Numbered from the stretch's first letter, positions 30,848-39,282 are shown. The stretch: 64,000 nucleotides of DNA from Alteriqipengyuania halimionae (GCF_009827575.1 NZ_WTYR01000001.1:1488001-1552000); one strand, 5' to 3'. Notes: generated by a model from the letters alone, not told the origin. Program-made: numbers and translations.

Positions 30848-31408
30848 ATGAGGACACGCCTTTATATCGCCGCGATCGCCACCGCCACGCTGGCCGCCTG
30901 CGCCACCACACCCAGCGATCGGATCCGCGACCGGTTCGAGGCGCAGCTGGCCGGGAACGAAAGCGCCACCGCCGCCTTGCAGGGCTGGTGCGCAAAGCAA
31001 GGCATGGCCGATCCGGCAAAGATCGTGGTCGAACACATGGATACGAACGGAGAAGAGCCTGCCGACGCCATCAGGCAGATGCTCGAGGTCGAGCCGGACG
31101 AGCCGCTCGGCTACCGGCACGTTCGCCTGGTCTGCGGCAGCACCGTGATGTCGGTCGCGCACAATTGGTATGTTCCGGGCCGCCTGACGCCCGCGATGAA
31201 CGAGACGCTGGAAACCACCAACACCCCGTTCGGACGCGCCGTGGCCGAGCTCGGCTTCACCCGCCAGCGCCTCCAGTCGATCAGGGGACCGGGCGTAGCG
31301 TGCCCTTCCGAAACCATCCTGACCCATCGGGCAGTATTGCGCCGGAAAGACACCAAGCCGATCAGCACCGTCATCGAGTGTTACACGCCTGCCAATCTGG
31401 CCGACTAG
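30848..31408 (+). CDS. Chorismate-lyase-like lipoprotein
   Basis: 186 residues with a lipoprotein signal (MRTRLYIAAIATATLAAC, lipobox LAAC). The body contains HNWYVPGRLTPAMNETLETT, TPFGRAVAELGFTRQR and LTHRAVLRRKDTKPISTVIE. These resemble the chorismate lyase (UbiC) fold as seen in a group of secreted relatives. Periplasmic location makes a ubiquinone-pathway role unlikely. The fold call is from pattern memory, so the function is left open. Confidence 0.65.
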   Translation: MRTRLYIAAIATATLAACATTPSDRIRDRFEAQLAGNESATAALQGWCAKQGMADPAKIVVEHMDTNGEEPADAIRQMLEVEPDEPLGYRHVRLVCGSTVMSVAHNWYVPGRLTPAMNETLETTNTPFGRAVAELGFTRQRLQSIRGPGVACPSETILTHRAVLRRKDTKPISTVIECYTPANLAD

Positions 31409-31414
31409 ACGAGC

Positions 31415-32068
31415 CTAGAGCAGCGAGGCCTGCCCCGCGCCTTCCTTACCCGCGCCCGTGCCCGAGCCCGCGCCCGACCATGGCTCACCGGTGCGGTCGA
31501 TCGCCAGCGGTCCGTCCCACGCCCGGCACAGCCCCCTCGCCGCCTCCGGATCGTCGCCGGCCCACACGCCATAGTCCCCGGGCGAAAGCAGCACCGGCAT
31601 GCGCGCGTGAAGCTCGGCCGCCGGGCCCTCAGCCTCGGTCATCACCATCGAATAGCACCGCCCCCATTCGTCGCTGTCCTGCCAGAGCCCCGCGCAGGCG
31701 AACACCGGCGCATCGGGCAGCGAGAGCCAGGTCCGCGTCTTGCCGCCCTTGGGCCCCTCGGCCTCGGCCCAGGCGGTCAGCGGGATCAGGCAGCGCCGCT
31801 CGGCAAAGCTGTAGCGCCAGAAATAGCTGTCGAGCTTGTCGGTACGCGCATTGTTGACCGGCTTGGGCTTCAACGCCTGCCCCTTCGCACCCTTGCGCGC
31901 GAGCGGAAAGCCCCACGACATCGAGACCAGCCTGCCCTCGGCCAGCACCGCGCCGGGATAGCCCGGATAGACCTCCTCCCCGAAATTCGCGCCGCCGAGA
32001 TCGTTCACGGCCTCGAACCACCGTGCGATCTCGGCGTTGGAGCGGGTCATACGGTAGAGGTTGCACAT
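31415..32068 (-). CDS. SRAP/HMCES-family abasic-site protein (SOS response-associated peptidase, YedK-like)
   Basis: 217 residues. The catalytic Cys is residue 2 (MCNLYRMT), exposed after Met removal, and cross-links to abasic sites in single-stranded DNA. NNARTDKL, RRCLIPLTAWAEAEG and HARMPVLLSP supply the usual Asn, Glu and His. The C-terminus ends in a Gly/Ala-rich tail. It stands alone, convergent with the lipoprotein gene six bases away, at the left edge of the accessory patch. Confidence 0.9.
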   Translation of the reverse strand: MCNLYRMTRSNAEIARWFEAVNDLGGANFGEEVYPGYPGAVLAEGRLVSMSWGFPLARKGAKGQALKPKPVNNARTDKLDSYFWRYSFAERRCLIPLTAWAEAEGPKGGKTRTWLSLPDAPVFACAGLWQDSDEWGRCYSMVMTEAEGPAAELHARMPVLLSPGDYGVWAGDDPEAARGLCRAWDGPLAIDRTGEPWSGAGSGTGAGKEGAGQASLL

Positions 32069-32255
32069 GGTGTGGGGTTAGCGGGGGGTTGGGTTGGGGG
32101 CAAATGGCGAGCAGGCCCGTTACGGGACTGGCATGGCGCGAACGCTGTCACGCATGAGCGAGCCTTCAGACGGATCCAAAAGGGCGAGTCAAGCGAGGAC
32201 AAAGCACTTGTTCCGAACATCGAAACTCGCGAATAGACCATTTGCGAGGGGTGAG

Positions 32256-33713
32256 ATGGACGACAAGAACGCTTGGTATCATCAGAGAGGCAGCTTGAGG
32301 TACAAACTCCAGAGCTGGTTTAGCCGGCTTTCGAGAGGCTGGATCAAAAGCCCTTTTTATGTTGCATGGCTCGCCCTCCACGAGAGCAAAGACGAAGAAG
32401 TCCAAGCTTCGTCAAGACTTCCGATTGCTCAAAAAGCAAATTATTGGCTCGTTACAGCAGTCGAATATTACACTCCGGCTCAAATCAAGAATTTGGAGGC
32501 GGGCCTTGCTCGGTTGAAGGAGGCTCGCGGCCATGCCCTGGAGGATTCGTTAAGCGAACAAATCCGGCGCTTTCGAGAATCTCCCGGCTCGAGCTTAGAG
32601 TTGTATTTACACGACGAAAACGACGACTCATTCACTTCAATTGGTCATTTGGTGCAATTACCTGAATTCTGCTCTCATGCTCATGGCACCATTCTCAACT
32701 TAACGCCGTCGCTCAGCGCGCTAACGATATCATTTTTCATTAAAAAATGCGTTCGAGAACGGATTAATGAGGCACTTCACAAAACCTATCCCGTATACCT
32801 TGAGCAGACTAAGAAGGGGGGAATTCGAACTTTCGACACGAAGGCCCAGCATAGCAAAATCGTCACTGATTTTGAGTGCCGGCTCTCGAAAGGGATCGAC
32901 ACTTGGTATGCGAAAAACGCCCCCGGTTTTTATACAAGTGCGCAAAGAGCGAGACCTCTCAATATCGTTGCCTCAGTCGAAAATGCACACCCCTTCCGAA
33001 AAAATGGTGAATGCTATGACATACTACACCCTATGGATCTGCAATACGCCCCATTATTATATCGGCCCATAAAAGCAAATAATAAATTAACCTATGACTG
33101 CATGTACTTTGCACCCAGAAGATCTATTTCGAAAAATAATTTCTCGTATATTACTGGTACACAAGCGGCCTTCAACCGCTTGAAGAGCGATATTTTTGGC
33201 CGTGATGAATTGAGCCCAGCATACTACATTGATATGGTTTCTAGGCGCTCAATGGGCGTTTGGTGGCTTAGTCATTTGCTACAAACCCTTAGGAGAGAAG
33301 CAGTTAAAGCTCGCGATCACGCTCACGGCCAACTCAATCCATGGCGCTCGTGGACTCAACTACATAAGTTGCAAGACCAAATTCTCATCCTAGCGGACGG
33401 ATTGACAGTTTCTCGCGAAATAAACGAATATAGAGAATATTCAATTCGTCACATGTTAGAATTTGAAGCCTATACGTTTAACCGCTTCGGCGAAAAAGAG
33501 GCAACTCGCCTCTCTGAAAACTTGGACTCCACAATTCAGAGAGAGAGCGCAATGGTCCGGGACCATCTGAAAGACCTTAATAGCTTCCTATATTCGCAAA
33601 CCGGTATCCTATCAGCCATTCACGCGTTGAGGCTGCAGGTCGTTGTCATCATTGTATCGCTTTTATCAATATCAATTGCTGTCTTTTCACTCTTCAAATC
33701 CGCTGTTCAGTAA
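32256..33713 (+). CDS. Orphan A+T-rich protein with C-terminal membrane anchor
   Basis: 485 residues from ATG 32256 (MDDKNAWYHQRGSLRYKLQ), behind GAGGGGTGAG; in-frame starts further up lack a binding site. I recognise no family. The body is soluble, with aromatic and basic stretches (WFSRLSRGWIKSPFYVAWLA). A long helical region near 400-455 (HMLEFEAYTFNRFGEKEATRLSEN...) precedes one transmembrane helix (about 458-480) and a short tail. Base composition and codon choice (many A/T-ending codons) differ sharply from both neighbours, a sign of horizontal transfer. A membrane-tethered cytosolic effector or defence protein is possible but unproven. Confidence 0.8.
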   Translation: MDDKNAWYHQRGSLRYKLQSWFSRLSRGWIKSPFYVAWLALHESKDEEVQASSRLPIAQKANYWLVTAVEYYTPAQIKNLEAGLARLKEARGHALEDSLSEQIRRFRESPGSSLELYLHDENDDSFTSIGHLVQLPEFCSHAHGTILNLTPSLSALTISFFIKKCVRERINEALHKTYPVYLEQTKKGGIRTFDTKAQHSKIVTDFECRLSKGIDTWYAKNAPGFYTSAQRARPLNIVASVENAHPFRKNGECYDILHPMDLQYAPLLYRPIKANNKLTYDCMYFAPRRSISKNNFSYITGTQAAFNRLKSDIFGRDELSPAYYIDMVSRRSMGVWWLSHLLQTLRREAVKARDHAHGQLNPWRSWTQLHKLQDQILILADGLTVSREINEYREYSIRHMLEFEAYTFNRFGEKEATRLSENLDSTIQRESAMVRDHLKDLNSFLYSQTGILSAIHALRLQVVVIIVSLLSISIAVFSLFKSAVQ

Positions 33714-33743
33714 TTATCTGACCGCTACCGTTCCCCAGATTTT

Positions 33744-33860
33744 CTATCGCCCGCCTGCATAGCTAACCGCATCTTCAATCCAGTTCGGGAGGTTGGCGTA
33801 ACCGTGGTCTCTAACCCAATCGTAGTCTCCACATAAATCACTGCCGCATTCATCATCCAT
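33744..33860 (-). CDS. 38-residue small ORF, possible small protein or gene remnant
   Basis: Reads MDDECGSDLCGDYDWVRDHG and onward to DAVSYAGGR before TAG. Its composition looks like a real protein (acidic, aromatic, two Cys). GGGG lies about eight bases upstream. Its ATG shares CCATGG with the start of the opposing plus-strand gene, and its stop is 30 bases from the orphan's stop. It may be an intact small protein or the C-terminal end of a lost gene. Confidence 0.4.
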   Translation of the reverse strand: MDDECGSDLCGDYDWVRDHGYANLPNWIEDAVSYAGGR

Positions 33861-34131
33861 GGACGGACCCCAGACCCTCTACCTGATCTACCACGATCCC
33901 GCCGCCGCGCCGGATGCGCCGCTCGACCTGCATGGCGACGGTCATCCGCTGGCGGACGGATTGTGGCTGGTGCGCTCCGGCCTCTCGCGCTCGAAGCTCT
34001 ATCACCGGATCAAGTGGCAATTGCCCGAGGGCACCGCGCTTCTCTGCGCGCCGCTGGCGGACGATCCCGAGGGCTGGCCCAAGTTCAAGGGCATGGAAGC
34101 GGGCGCGCTGGCGTGGCTGAAGGGTGGGTAG
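33859..34131 (+). CDS. Conserved small hypothetical protein
   Basis: 90 residues: MDGPQTLYLIYHDPAAAPDA, then DGLWLVRSGLSRSKLYHRIKWQLPEGTALLCAPL and KFKGMEAGALAWLKGG. The strand-helix-strand pattern suggests a compact alpha/beta domain. No family name is known to me. G+C-rich like the chromosome. No good ribosome site precedes the ATG, so the exact start is uncertain. Confidence 0.65.
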   Translation: MDGPQTLYLIYHDPAAAPDAPLDLHGDGHPLADGLWLVRSGLSRSKLYHRIKWQLPEGTALLCAPLADDPEGWPKFKGMEAGALAWLKGG

Positions 34132-34133
34132 GG

Positions 34134-34553
34134 TTTTTGTTTAGTCCCTCAGACGCCGGGCGCGGGCCATCCGGCCCGCTTGGATTCGCGCTACCGCGCG
34201 GCGGCCGGTCGGCCTGGCCTCGCGCTCGTCGCGCTCCGGGCTTCCGCTCGCCAGAAAACGTTTTCCTACATGAGAGTTTTTTGTTTGGGTCCCTCAGACG
34301 CCGGGCGTGGGCCATCCGGCCCGCTTGGCTTCGGGCCTAACCGGCCCGTGCGTGCGGTCGCACGCGTGCACGCTGCCGCGTGCTTGTTTGGGACGGATAT
34401 CTCTACCTCGCGCCGAGGATTGGGAAGCCCCCTCTACCGTGTCGCGGCAGCCCGACGCCGTCAGGCGGAGGCAAGGCCGAACGGCCGCCGCGCGGTAGCG
34501 CGAAGCCAAGGCGGGCGGATGCCCGCCGCCCGGCGTCTGAGGGACCAAACAAA
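34134..34553. repeat. Inverted/direct repeat cluster (MITE-like)
   Basis: Three copies of a unit around TCCCTCAGACGCCGGGC and GGCCATCCGGCCCGCTTGG. Copy A (about 34135-34222, forward) and copy C (about 34467-34552, reverse) match over about 85 bases including CGCGCTACCGCGCGGCGGCC, forming a large inverted repeat. Copy B (about 34272-34330, forward) matches A for its first ~55 bases. A TTTGTTT block marks the outer end of each copy. No coding sequence is inside. Confidence 0.75.
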
Positions 34554-34566
34554 GGAATCATCTCTT

Positions 34567-35268
34567 ATGTCGGACGAACACGACCCTTTCGCTCCCCCTT
34601 CCCCCTCCCGGCCCCGGCCCACGCGGGCGATTGCACGGCAGGCGACATCCGCGGTGGCCTTTGTCGGGGACGAGCCTCGGGCGGACGATCCCCTGCTGGC
34701 CTTCGCGCCCTATCTCCACGCACGGCCGCGGCGCAATTCGATCACGCCGGACAAGCAGCGCGCCTTCGTTTCCCACCTCGCCGCGACCGGAATCGTGTCC
34801 GATGCGGCGCGCCATATCGGGCGGAGCATGGAGGCGCTGTATAAGCTGCGCGCGCGGCCGGGGGCGGAGGGTTTTGCGGCGGCTTGGGACGCGGCGGTGG
34901 AGCGCGGGGTCGACCGGCTCGAACACGGGGCGCTCGCCCGCGCGATCCAGGGCACGCCGGTGTGGAAGGTTACGCCCGATGGCGACATGATGACCTATGG
35001 CACGAAGCATAACGAGGCGCTGGTCATGTTCTTCCTGCGCCATCGCCGGCCCGAGCGCTATGCCGCCGAAGTGAAGCCCGGCCATCCGCTCTACGAGCGT
35101 ATCCGGCACGAGGTGCTGGGCGAGCTGATGCGCGAGGGCGAAGGCCGCGAGGCCGAGGTGCTGGCACTGTTGTCGGAAAAGCTCGATGCGCTGGCGGCGG
35201 CGCGGTCTACTGGAACTCGACCAGCACCGGATGGCTCGCCGGCCCCTGCGGATCCGGATCGGGAGTAA
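34567..35268 (+). CDS. Helix-turn-helix / terminase-small-subunit-like protein
   Basis: 233 residues from ATG 34567 (MSDEHDPFAPPSPSRPRP), about 11 bases after AAAGGA. A Pro-rich start is followed by ITPDKQRAFVSHLAATGIVSDAARHIGRSMEALYKLRAR, which reads as a helix-turn-helix of the type found in small terminase subunits. KHNEALVMFFLRHRRPERY follows. No large terminase or other phage gene is nearby. An upstream in-frame extension would only translate the repeat. The role is unknown. Confidence 0.65.
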   Translation: MSDEHDPFAPPSPSRPRPTRAIARQATSAVAFVGDEPRADDPLLAFAPYLHARPRRNSITPDKQRAFVSHLAATGIVSDAARHIGRSMEALYKLRARPGAEGFAAAWDAAVERGVDRLEHGALARAIQGTPVWKVTPDGDMMTYGTKHNEALVMFFLRHRRPERYAAEVKPGHPLYERIRHEVLGELMREGEGREAEVLALLSEKLDALAAARSTGTRPAPDGSPAPADPDRE

Positions 35269-35671
35269 TCAGGCGCACCAGGGTGTCGTCTCGCTGAAGG
35301 TCCGGGCGGGCGGTCGCCGCGATATGTTCGGCACGCACGATCGTGACCCCGGCCGAACCGTTCGGGCTGTCGGGGGCGTCGGTGACGAGATGGCGGGAGA
35401 CGTCCCCGGCATCGCGATCCCGGGCGGACGGTGGGACGGATGTCCGCGCCGATATCGCGATGCCAGTTTCGTACATACCGGCAGCGTTACTCCGTTGATC
35501 GCGTTCCCGGCCTATAATGTGGACGGATGGGTCAGCAAGGACCGCGATCGAGAGCGCTGCAACCAGCATAAGAATGAAAATGGAATGAGTCTTCGAACAA
35601 GCGAAGTCACGAGCCGAGACGGGAACGTCGTGTAACGTCCTCTGGTTGATTAACCCTGTTAAATCATGCAT
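35207..35671 (-). CDS. Hypothetical membrane-anchored or exported protein
   Basis: Up to 154 residues; the start is uncertain (35671 or the Met at 35572). A hydrophobic segment IFILMLVAALSIAVLA acts as signal or anchor. The C-terminal half (GVTIVRAEHIAATARPDLQRDD ... PVLVEFQ) looks like a folded beta-rich domain. It overlaps the 3' end of the convergent helix-turn-helix gene by 62 bases. No family recognised. Divergent from the winged-helix regulator. Confidence 0.5.
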   Translation of the reverse strand: MHDLTGLINQRTLHDVPVSARDFACSKTHSIFILMLVAALSIAVLADPSVHIIGRERDQRSNAAGMYETGIAISARTSVPPSARDRDAGDVSRHLVTDAPDSPNGSAGVTIVRAEHIAATARPDLQRDDTLVRLITPDPDPQGPASHPVLVEFQ

Positions 35672-35678
35672 ATATTAG

Positions 35679-35733
35679 AACGTTACATGCGTTTTACGTA
35701 ACGTTTTTAGCGAAAGGTTAAGGCGCGTTAACC
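35679..35733. promoter_or_regulatory. Palindromic operator candidates upstream of the winged-helix regulator
   Basis: AACGTTAC (35679-35686) and GTAACGTT (35698-35705) form a perfect inverted repeat with an 11-base spacer. GGTTAA (35716-35721) and TTAACC (35728-35733) form a second, ending at the GTG start. Further AACGTC copies lie near 35626-35638. The region is A+T-rich and shared by two divergent genes. Confidence 0.5.
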
Positions 35734-37467
35734 GTGGAAATGTCGCAAAACCCGAAAGCTATGGCGGCGGCGATACGGATTCGCGACGAAATTGCGCGAA
35801 TCATCGGGCATCCGATTTTCCAGTCCTCGCCCGCCCAGCGCGCGCTGTTAACCTATTTTGGCGACCGCTCTATCGAACGGCTCGGGCCGCCCACCCAGAC
35901 CGAAATCGCGACCGAGGCGCTCGGGCGGCGCGACGATTACGATCCCACCAGCGACAGCTCGGTCCGCGTCCAGGTCTCGCGCCTGCGCAAGAACCTGTGG
36001 CGCTACTATACGATCGAGCAATCGCCCGACGGGCTGTGCCTGCATGTCCCGCCCGGCCGTTACGAACTGCTGCTCGCGACCCGCGAGCGCGCCTATCCGC
36101 AGCCAGAGAGCAAGACCGCGCCCTCCCCTGCGGCGCCCCCTTCCCCTGCCGCCCCGGGCCCGATCGAACCGCCCAGCAGCATTCCGCCCGAAGTGCCGGT
36201 CGACGAGCCCGCGGCGGCGACCGATCGCGCACGTACTGCGTCGATCCGCCGGTGGTGGATCCCAGCCGCGATCGCGGCTGGACTGGCGACACTCGCGGTG
36301 CTGCTCTGGTGGCTGGGTCCGCTCCGCCCCGCGCCGGTGCGCGACGGCCCGCCTGTTCTCGCGTTGGAAGTGGCCGAGGCATCCGGCCTCGATCCCGAAG
36401 CGGCGCGACAATATGGCCAACTCGTCGCTGTCGCCCGGCGGCAATTCGATTACTCGCTCGTTTCCGATACGGTCAAAGGGCATGCCGAGGCGGGTGACTA
36501 CATCATCACGATATCGGCCCATCCGCTGGGCAACGGCACCGGCATTCGAATCCGCGCCATCGATGCAACGGGTAACGTCTTCCTGCGCGCCGAGCATCCG
36601 CTGGACCAAGGTGAAGAAACCCGCGCCGCCTTCGCGTCCGACATGTTGTATCTCACCTCGCTCAACGGCTTGATCGCCCAGCGAGAGCTCGACCGTGCCG
36701 GGGCCGAACCCGGCACGGCTTATCAATGCTTCCTCGCGATCGAGAACCGCCGCGGCGAAGGTTCGGCGGTCACCGATCTGGTGAGCGACTGCCGCACACG
36801 GTTTCCGGGCAGCCGCTATGAGCCGATCTGGCTCACCCGTCTCGCTTTCGCCGAGTATCAGGCAGCGATTATCGCCGGTGAGGCCATCGAGCGGAGCGGA
36901 CGCAAATGGTCCTATCTGCAGGAAGCGCTCGAGCGCGATCCCTTCAACCCCTATGCCACACTGGTGGCCGCCAAGGTCGAACTGGCCAACGGCAATTGCG
37001 GGCCCGCGCGCGTGCTGACCAATCGCGCGCTCAGCTATGGGCAAAGCTATCCCACGCTGATCTCGGCGGCGTTTTCCGATCTCGAAAACTGCCCCGGCAT
37101 TATCGACGAACCCGCGATCATGATTACCGAGTTCGAGCGGATTGCCGAAACCAGCACGTTCATGGACCCCCTCCAGGGCCTCTATCTCGTGATCGCCTCG
37201 ATCGCGCTCGACAGGCCCGATATCGCGCGAAAGATCGCTGCGCTGATCGATCCCGGGAACAAGGGCGAAGTCTCTAACGCCGCCCGGCTGTTCGCGCGCA
37301 GCGTGCTGGAGCCCGGGTTTTTCGACAGCAATCGTTCGCGCGTGGGCACCGTGCTGACCCGCTTCGTCTGGGGCGAACGCGCGCGCACTTCCGTGCTCGA
37401 CTGGCTCGATCGCAACGGCGGCAAGATACCCGCCCCTTCCCCGACGACAACGCCTGCACCGGAGTAG
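35734..37467 (+). CDS. One-component regulator: winged helix, TM helix, periplasmic TPR-like domain
   Basis: 577 residues. The N-terminal cytosolic domain (about 30-115) has SSPAQRALLTYF and the motif YDPTSDSSVRVQVSRLRKNL, the pattern of OmpR/CadC-like winged-helix domains found ahead of TPR regions. A Pro-rich linker (about 125-160) and one TM helix (about 174-196) follow, then a 380-residue periplasmic part with helical repeats. The protein could sense an envelope signal and bind DNA directly. The start may be GTG 35734 or ATG 35740. Confidence 0.72.
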   Translation: MEMSQNPKAMAAAIRIRDEIARIIGHPIFQSSPAQRALLTYFGDRSIERLGPPTQTEIATEALGRRDDYDPTSDSSVRVQVSRLRKNLWRYYTIEQSPDGLCLHVPPGRYELLLATRERAYPQPESKTAPSPAAPPSPAAPGPIEPPSSIPPEVPVDEPAAATDRARTASIRRWWIPAAIAAGLATLAVLLWWLGPLRPAPVRDGPPVLALEVAEASGLDPEAARQYGQLVAVARRQFDYSLVSDTVKGHAEAGDYIITISAHPLGNGTGIRIRAIDATGNVFLRAEHPLDQGEETRAAFASDMLYLTSLNGLIAQRELDRAGAEPGTAYQCFLAIENRRGEGSAVTDLVSDCRTRFPGSRYEPIWLTRLAFAEYQAAIIAGEAIERSGRKWSYLQEALERDPFNPYATLVAAKVELANGNCGPARVLTNRALSYGQSYPTLISAAFSDLENCPGIIDEPAIMITEFERIAETSTFMDPLQGLYLVIASIALDRPDIARKIAALIDPGNKGEVSNAARLFARSVLEPGFFDSNRSRVGTVLTRFVWGERARTSVLDWLDRNGGKIPAPSPTTTPAPE

Positions 37468-37571
37468 ATTGCTACGAGGGGCAACTGCGCCTTGCCCGGT
37501 CACCCAACCCGAAACGGGCCCTTACCGGCAAAGAACCTTGCCTTGCCTCCCACACCCGTTACGCTTGGGCC

Positions 37572-37976
37572 ATGCTCGATTCTTTCTTCGACCATGCGGC
37601 CATCACCGACGGGATCACCGTGCGGGTGAGCGCGCAATTCCTGCCCGAACAATCGTCCGCGCAGGAACATCGCTGGTTCTGGGCCTATCACATCCGCATC
37701 GAGAACGGTTCTGATCGGGCGGTCAAGCTGATCTCCCGCCATTGGCGGATCACCGATGCCGGCGGCGCGGTCAACCTGGTCGAGGGCGAAGGCGTCGTCG
37801 GCGAGCAGCCGCTGCTGCGCCCGGGAGACAGCCACGATTACGTTTCCGGCTGTCCGCTCGCGACCCCTTGGGGCTCGATGGAAGGCCGCTATACCTTCAC
37901 CGCCGCCGATGGCGAACGGATCGAGGCCGCAATACCCTTCTTCCCGCTCGAAGCGGCAGAAACGACGCCGCGCTAA
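37572..37976 (+). CDS. apaG: ApaG (DUF525) protein
   Basis: 134 residues with the ApaG Ig-like fold: ITVRVSAQFLPEQSS, FWAYHIRIENGSD, LISRHWRITDAGG, EGEGVVGEQPLLRPG and SMEGRYTF. Linked in enterobacteria to Ap4A and divalent-metal phenotypes; the biochemical role is unsettled. No apaH or ksgA neighbour is present. Overlaps the end of the opposing gene by four bases. Confidence 0.93.
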   Translation: MLDSFFDHAAITDGITVRVSAQFLPEQSSAQEHRWFWAYHIRIENGSDRAVKLISRHWRITDAGGAVNLVEGEGVVGEQPLLRPGDSHDYVSGCPLATPWGSMEGRYTFTAADGERIEAAIPFFPLEAAETTPR

Positions 37977-39157
37977 GGCTGCGAAAGCTCCCACGCCGTC
38001 CGTATCGATCCCAGGATGACGGGACGTAGCCTGCGCGCCGCTTCCATGGCTCCTGTATCCTGTGTCAGGTAGTTCCGCTCCATGTCGGACCGGCCCACCT
38101 GCCGGGCCTTGCGGAACAGTGCGTACGCCTCGCGATGATGATCATTGCGCTGGGCAAACGCGGCCGCGGCGGCGATGATGCGCACGGCATCGCCCGCTCG
38201 CCGATCCGCCAGCGAAAGCGCCTTTCGGGCCGCGACCCGGTGGCTCGCTTCGGCTTGCCCGGTGCGACCCATCGCGTCCTGCGCCAGCGCCCGCTCGCTT
38301 GCGATATCGGCTCCATAGGTGTCGACCGACGCGCTGAAAGGCATGGGCATGAAGGCCTGGGCAAGTTCGAGATGATCGAGCGCGCGCGCATATTCGCCCA
38401 GGCCGCGGCTGGCGATCGCCATGCGATAGTGCAGCGCGCCCATATCGAAATTGGACATGGCCCGATTGTCGCGCGCATATTGCTCTACCTCGAGCAGAAC
38501 GGGATAGGCTTCCGCATTCCGCTCCAGATCGACGAGCGCCGTCGCCTTCCAGGTTTCCGCGGCATGGACGAGCCGCTCATGGTCGATCCCATCGTCAGGC
38601 GCTCTTGTCGCAGCCCGCGCGGCAAGCTCAGTGGCGCGCTCGAACGCCGCCAGCGCGTTGGCCCAGCGCTTTTTCTCGCGCAGTATGTTCCCCTTCATGA
38701 TCAAGGCCAGGACCGCCGCTGCGGGATCACCATCCGCATCGATCAAGGCGAGTTCGGTGGCGCGATCGGCATGATGGCCCGCCTGTTCGATCCGTCCGTT
38801 GTTCGACCAGAGCAGAGCGAGCGCGGAGTGAAGCCCGACGCAGTCGCGCCGTGCGAGCCTTCCGGCCTCGCAGGCTGCGATCCAATCGTCGAACTGCGTC
38901 CCCGCCTGCTCGATATCGCCCGCTTCGACGAGGTCGAGAAACCGGTCCTGTCGATCCCGGAAATCCTCGGCCGGCAGGGCGCTTTGCGCGGCGGCCGGGC
39001 CAGCGGAAACTATGAGCAAGCCAAGCAGCAGGGCGAGCAGGTGTCCAGGCGCCCACCGCCTCAGCCGCTCTCGCTTTCCCCCTGCGTTTCCAGACCATCG
39101 CGCGGTTTGCATGATGCGGTCATAACGCTTTCGCCGCAAATGCGCAGACAGTTTCAT
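37973..39157 (-). CDS. Secreted helical-repeat (TPR-like) protein
   Basis: 394 residues (possibly starting at Met16). The N-terminal hydrophobic stretch (HLLALLLGLLIVSAGPAAAQ) is a signal peptide. The rest is Ala-rich helices in TPR-like pairs, for example NALAAFERATELAARAATRA and EYARALDHLELAQAF. Such proteins are periplasmic scaffolds. No enzymatic motif is visible. Confidence 0.65.
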   Translation of the reverse strand: MKLSAHLRRKRYDRIMQTARWSGNAGGKRERLRRWAPGHLLALLLGLLIVSAGPAAAQSALPAEDFRDRQDRFLDLVEAGDIEQAGTQFDDWIAACEAGRLARRDCVGLHSALALLWSNNGRIEQAGHHADRATELALIDADGDPAAAVLALIMKGNILREKKRWANALAAFERATELAARAATRAPDDGIDHERLVHAAETWKATALVDLERNAEAYPVLLEVEQYARDNRAMSNFDMGALHYRMAIASRGLGEYARALDHLELAQAFMPMPFSASVDTYGADIASERALAQDAMGRTGQAEASHRVAARKALSLADRRAGDAVRIIAAAAAFAQRNDHHREAYALFRKARQVGRSDMERNYLTQDTGAMEAARRLRPVILGSIRTAWELSQP

Positions 39158-39282
39158 CGGTCGACCTCGTACGCAAAAGCGCCGGTTGGAACCAGTGCTT
39201 GGGTTGACCAGCGCATTTTGATGCGGCGCGTGTTTGCAATCCGGCTTGTGAGCCGCCTGCCCTGTTAGTAACGCACGCGCCG

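Noticed and set aside
35716-35733. GGTTAA-N6-TTAACC as a CtrA box
   Set aside because: The canonical spacing between TTAA halves is 7; here it is 6. Kept only as an operator candidate.
35848-37503. 551-codon minus-strand frame opposite the winged-helix regulator
   Set aside because: The plus strand has a clear domain layout and TM helix; the minus-strand translation is low-complexity Arg/Gly/Asp.
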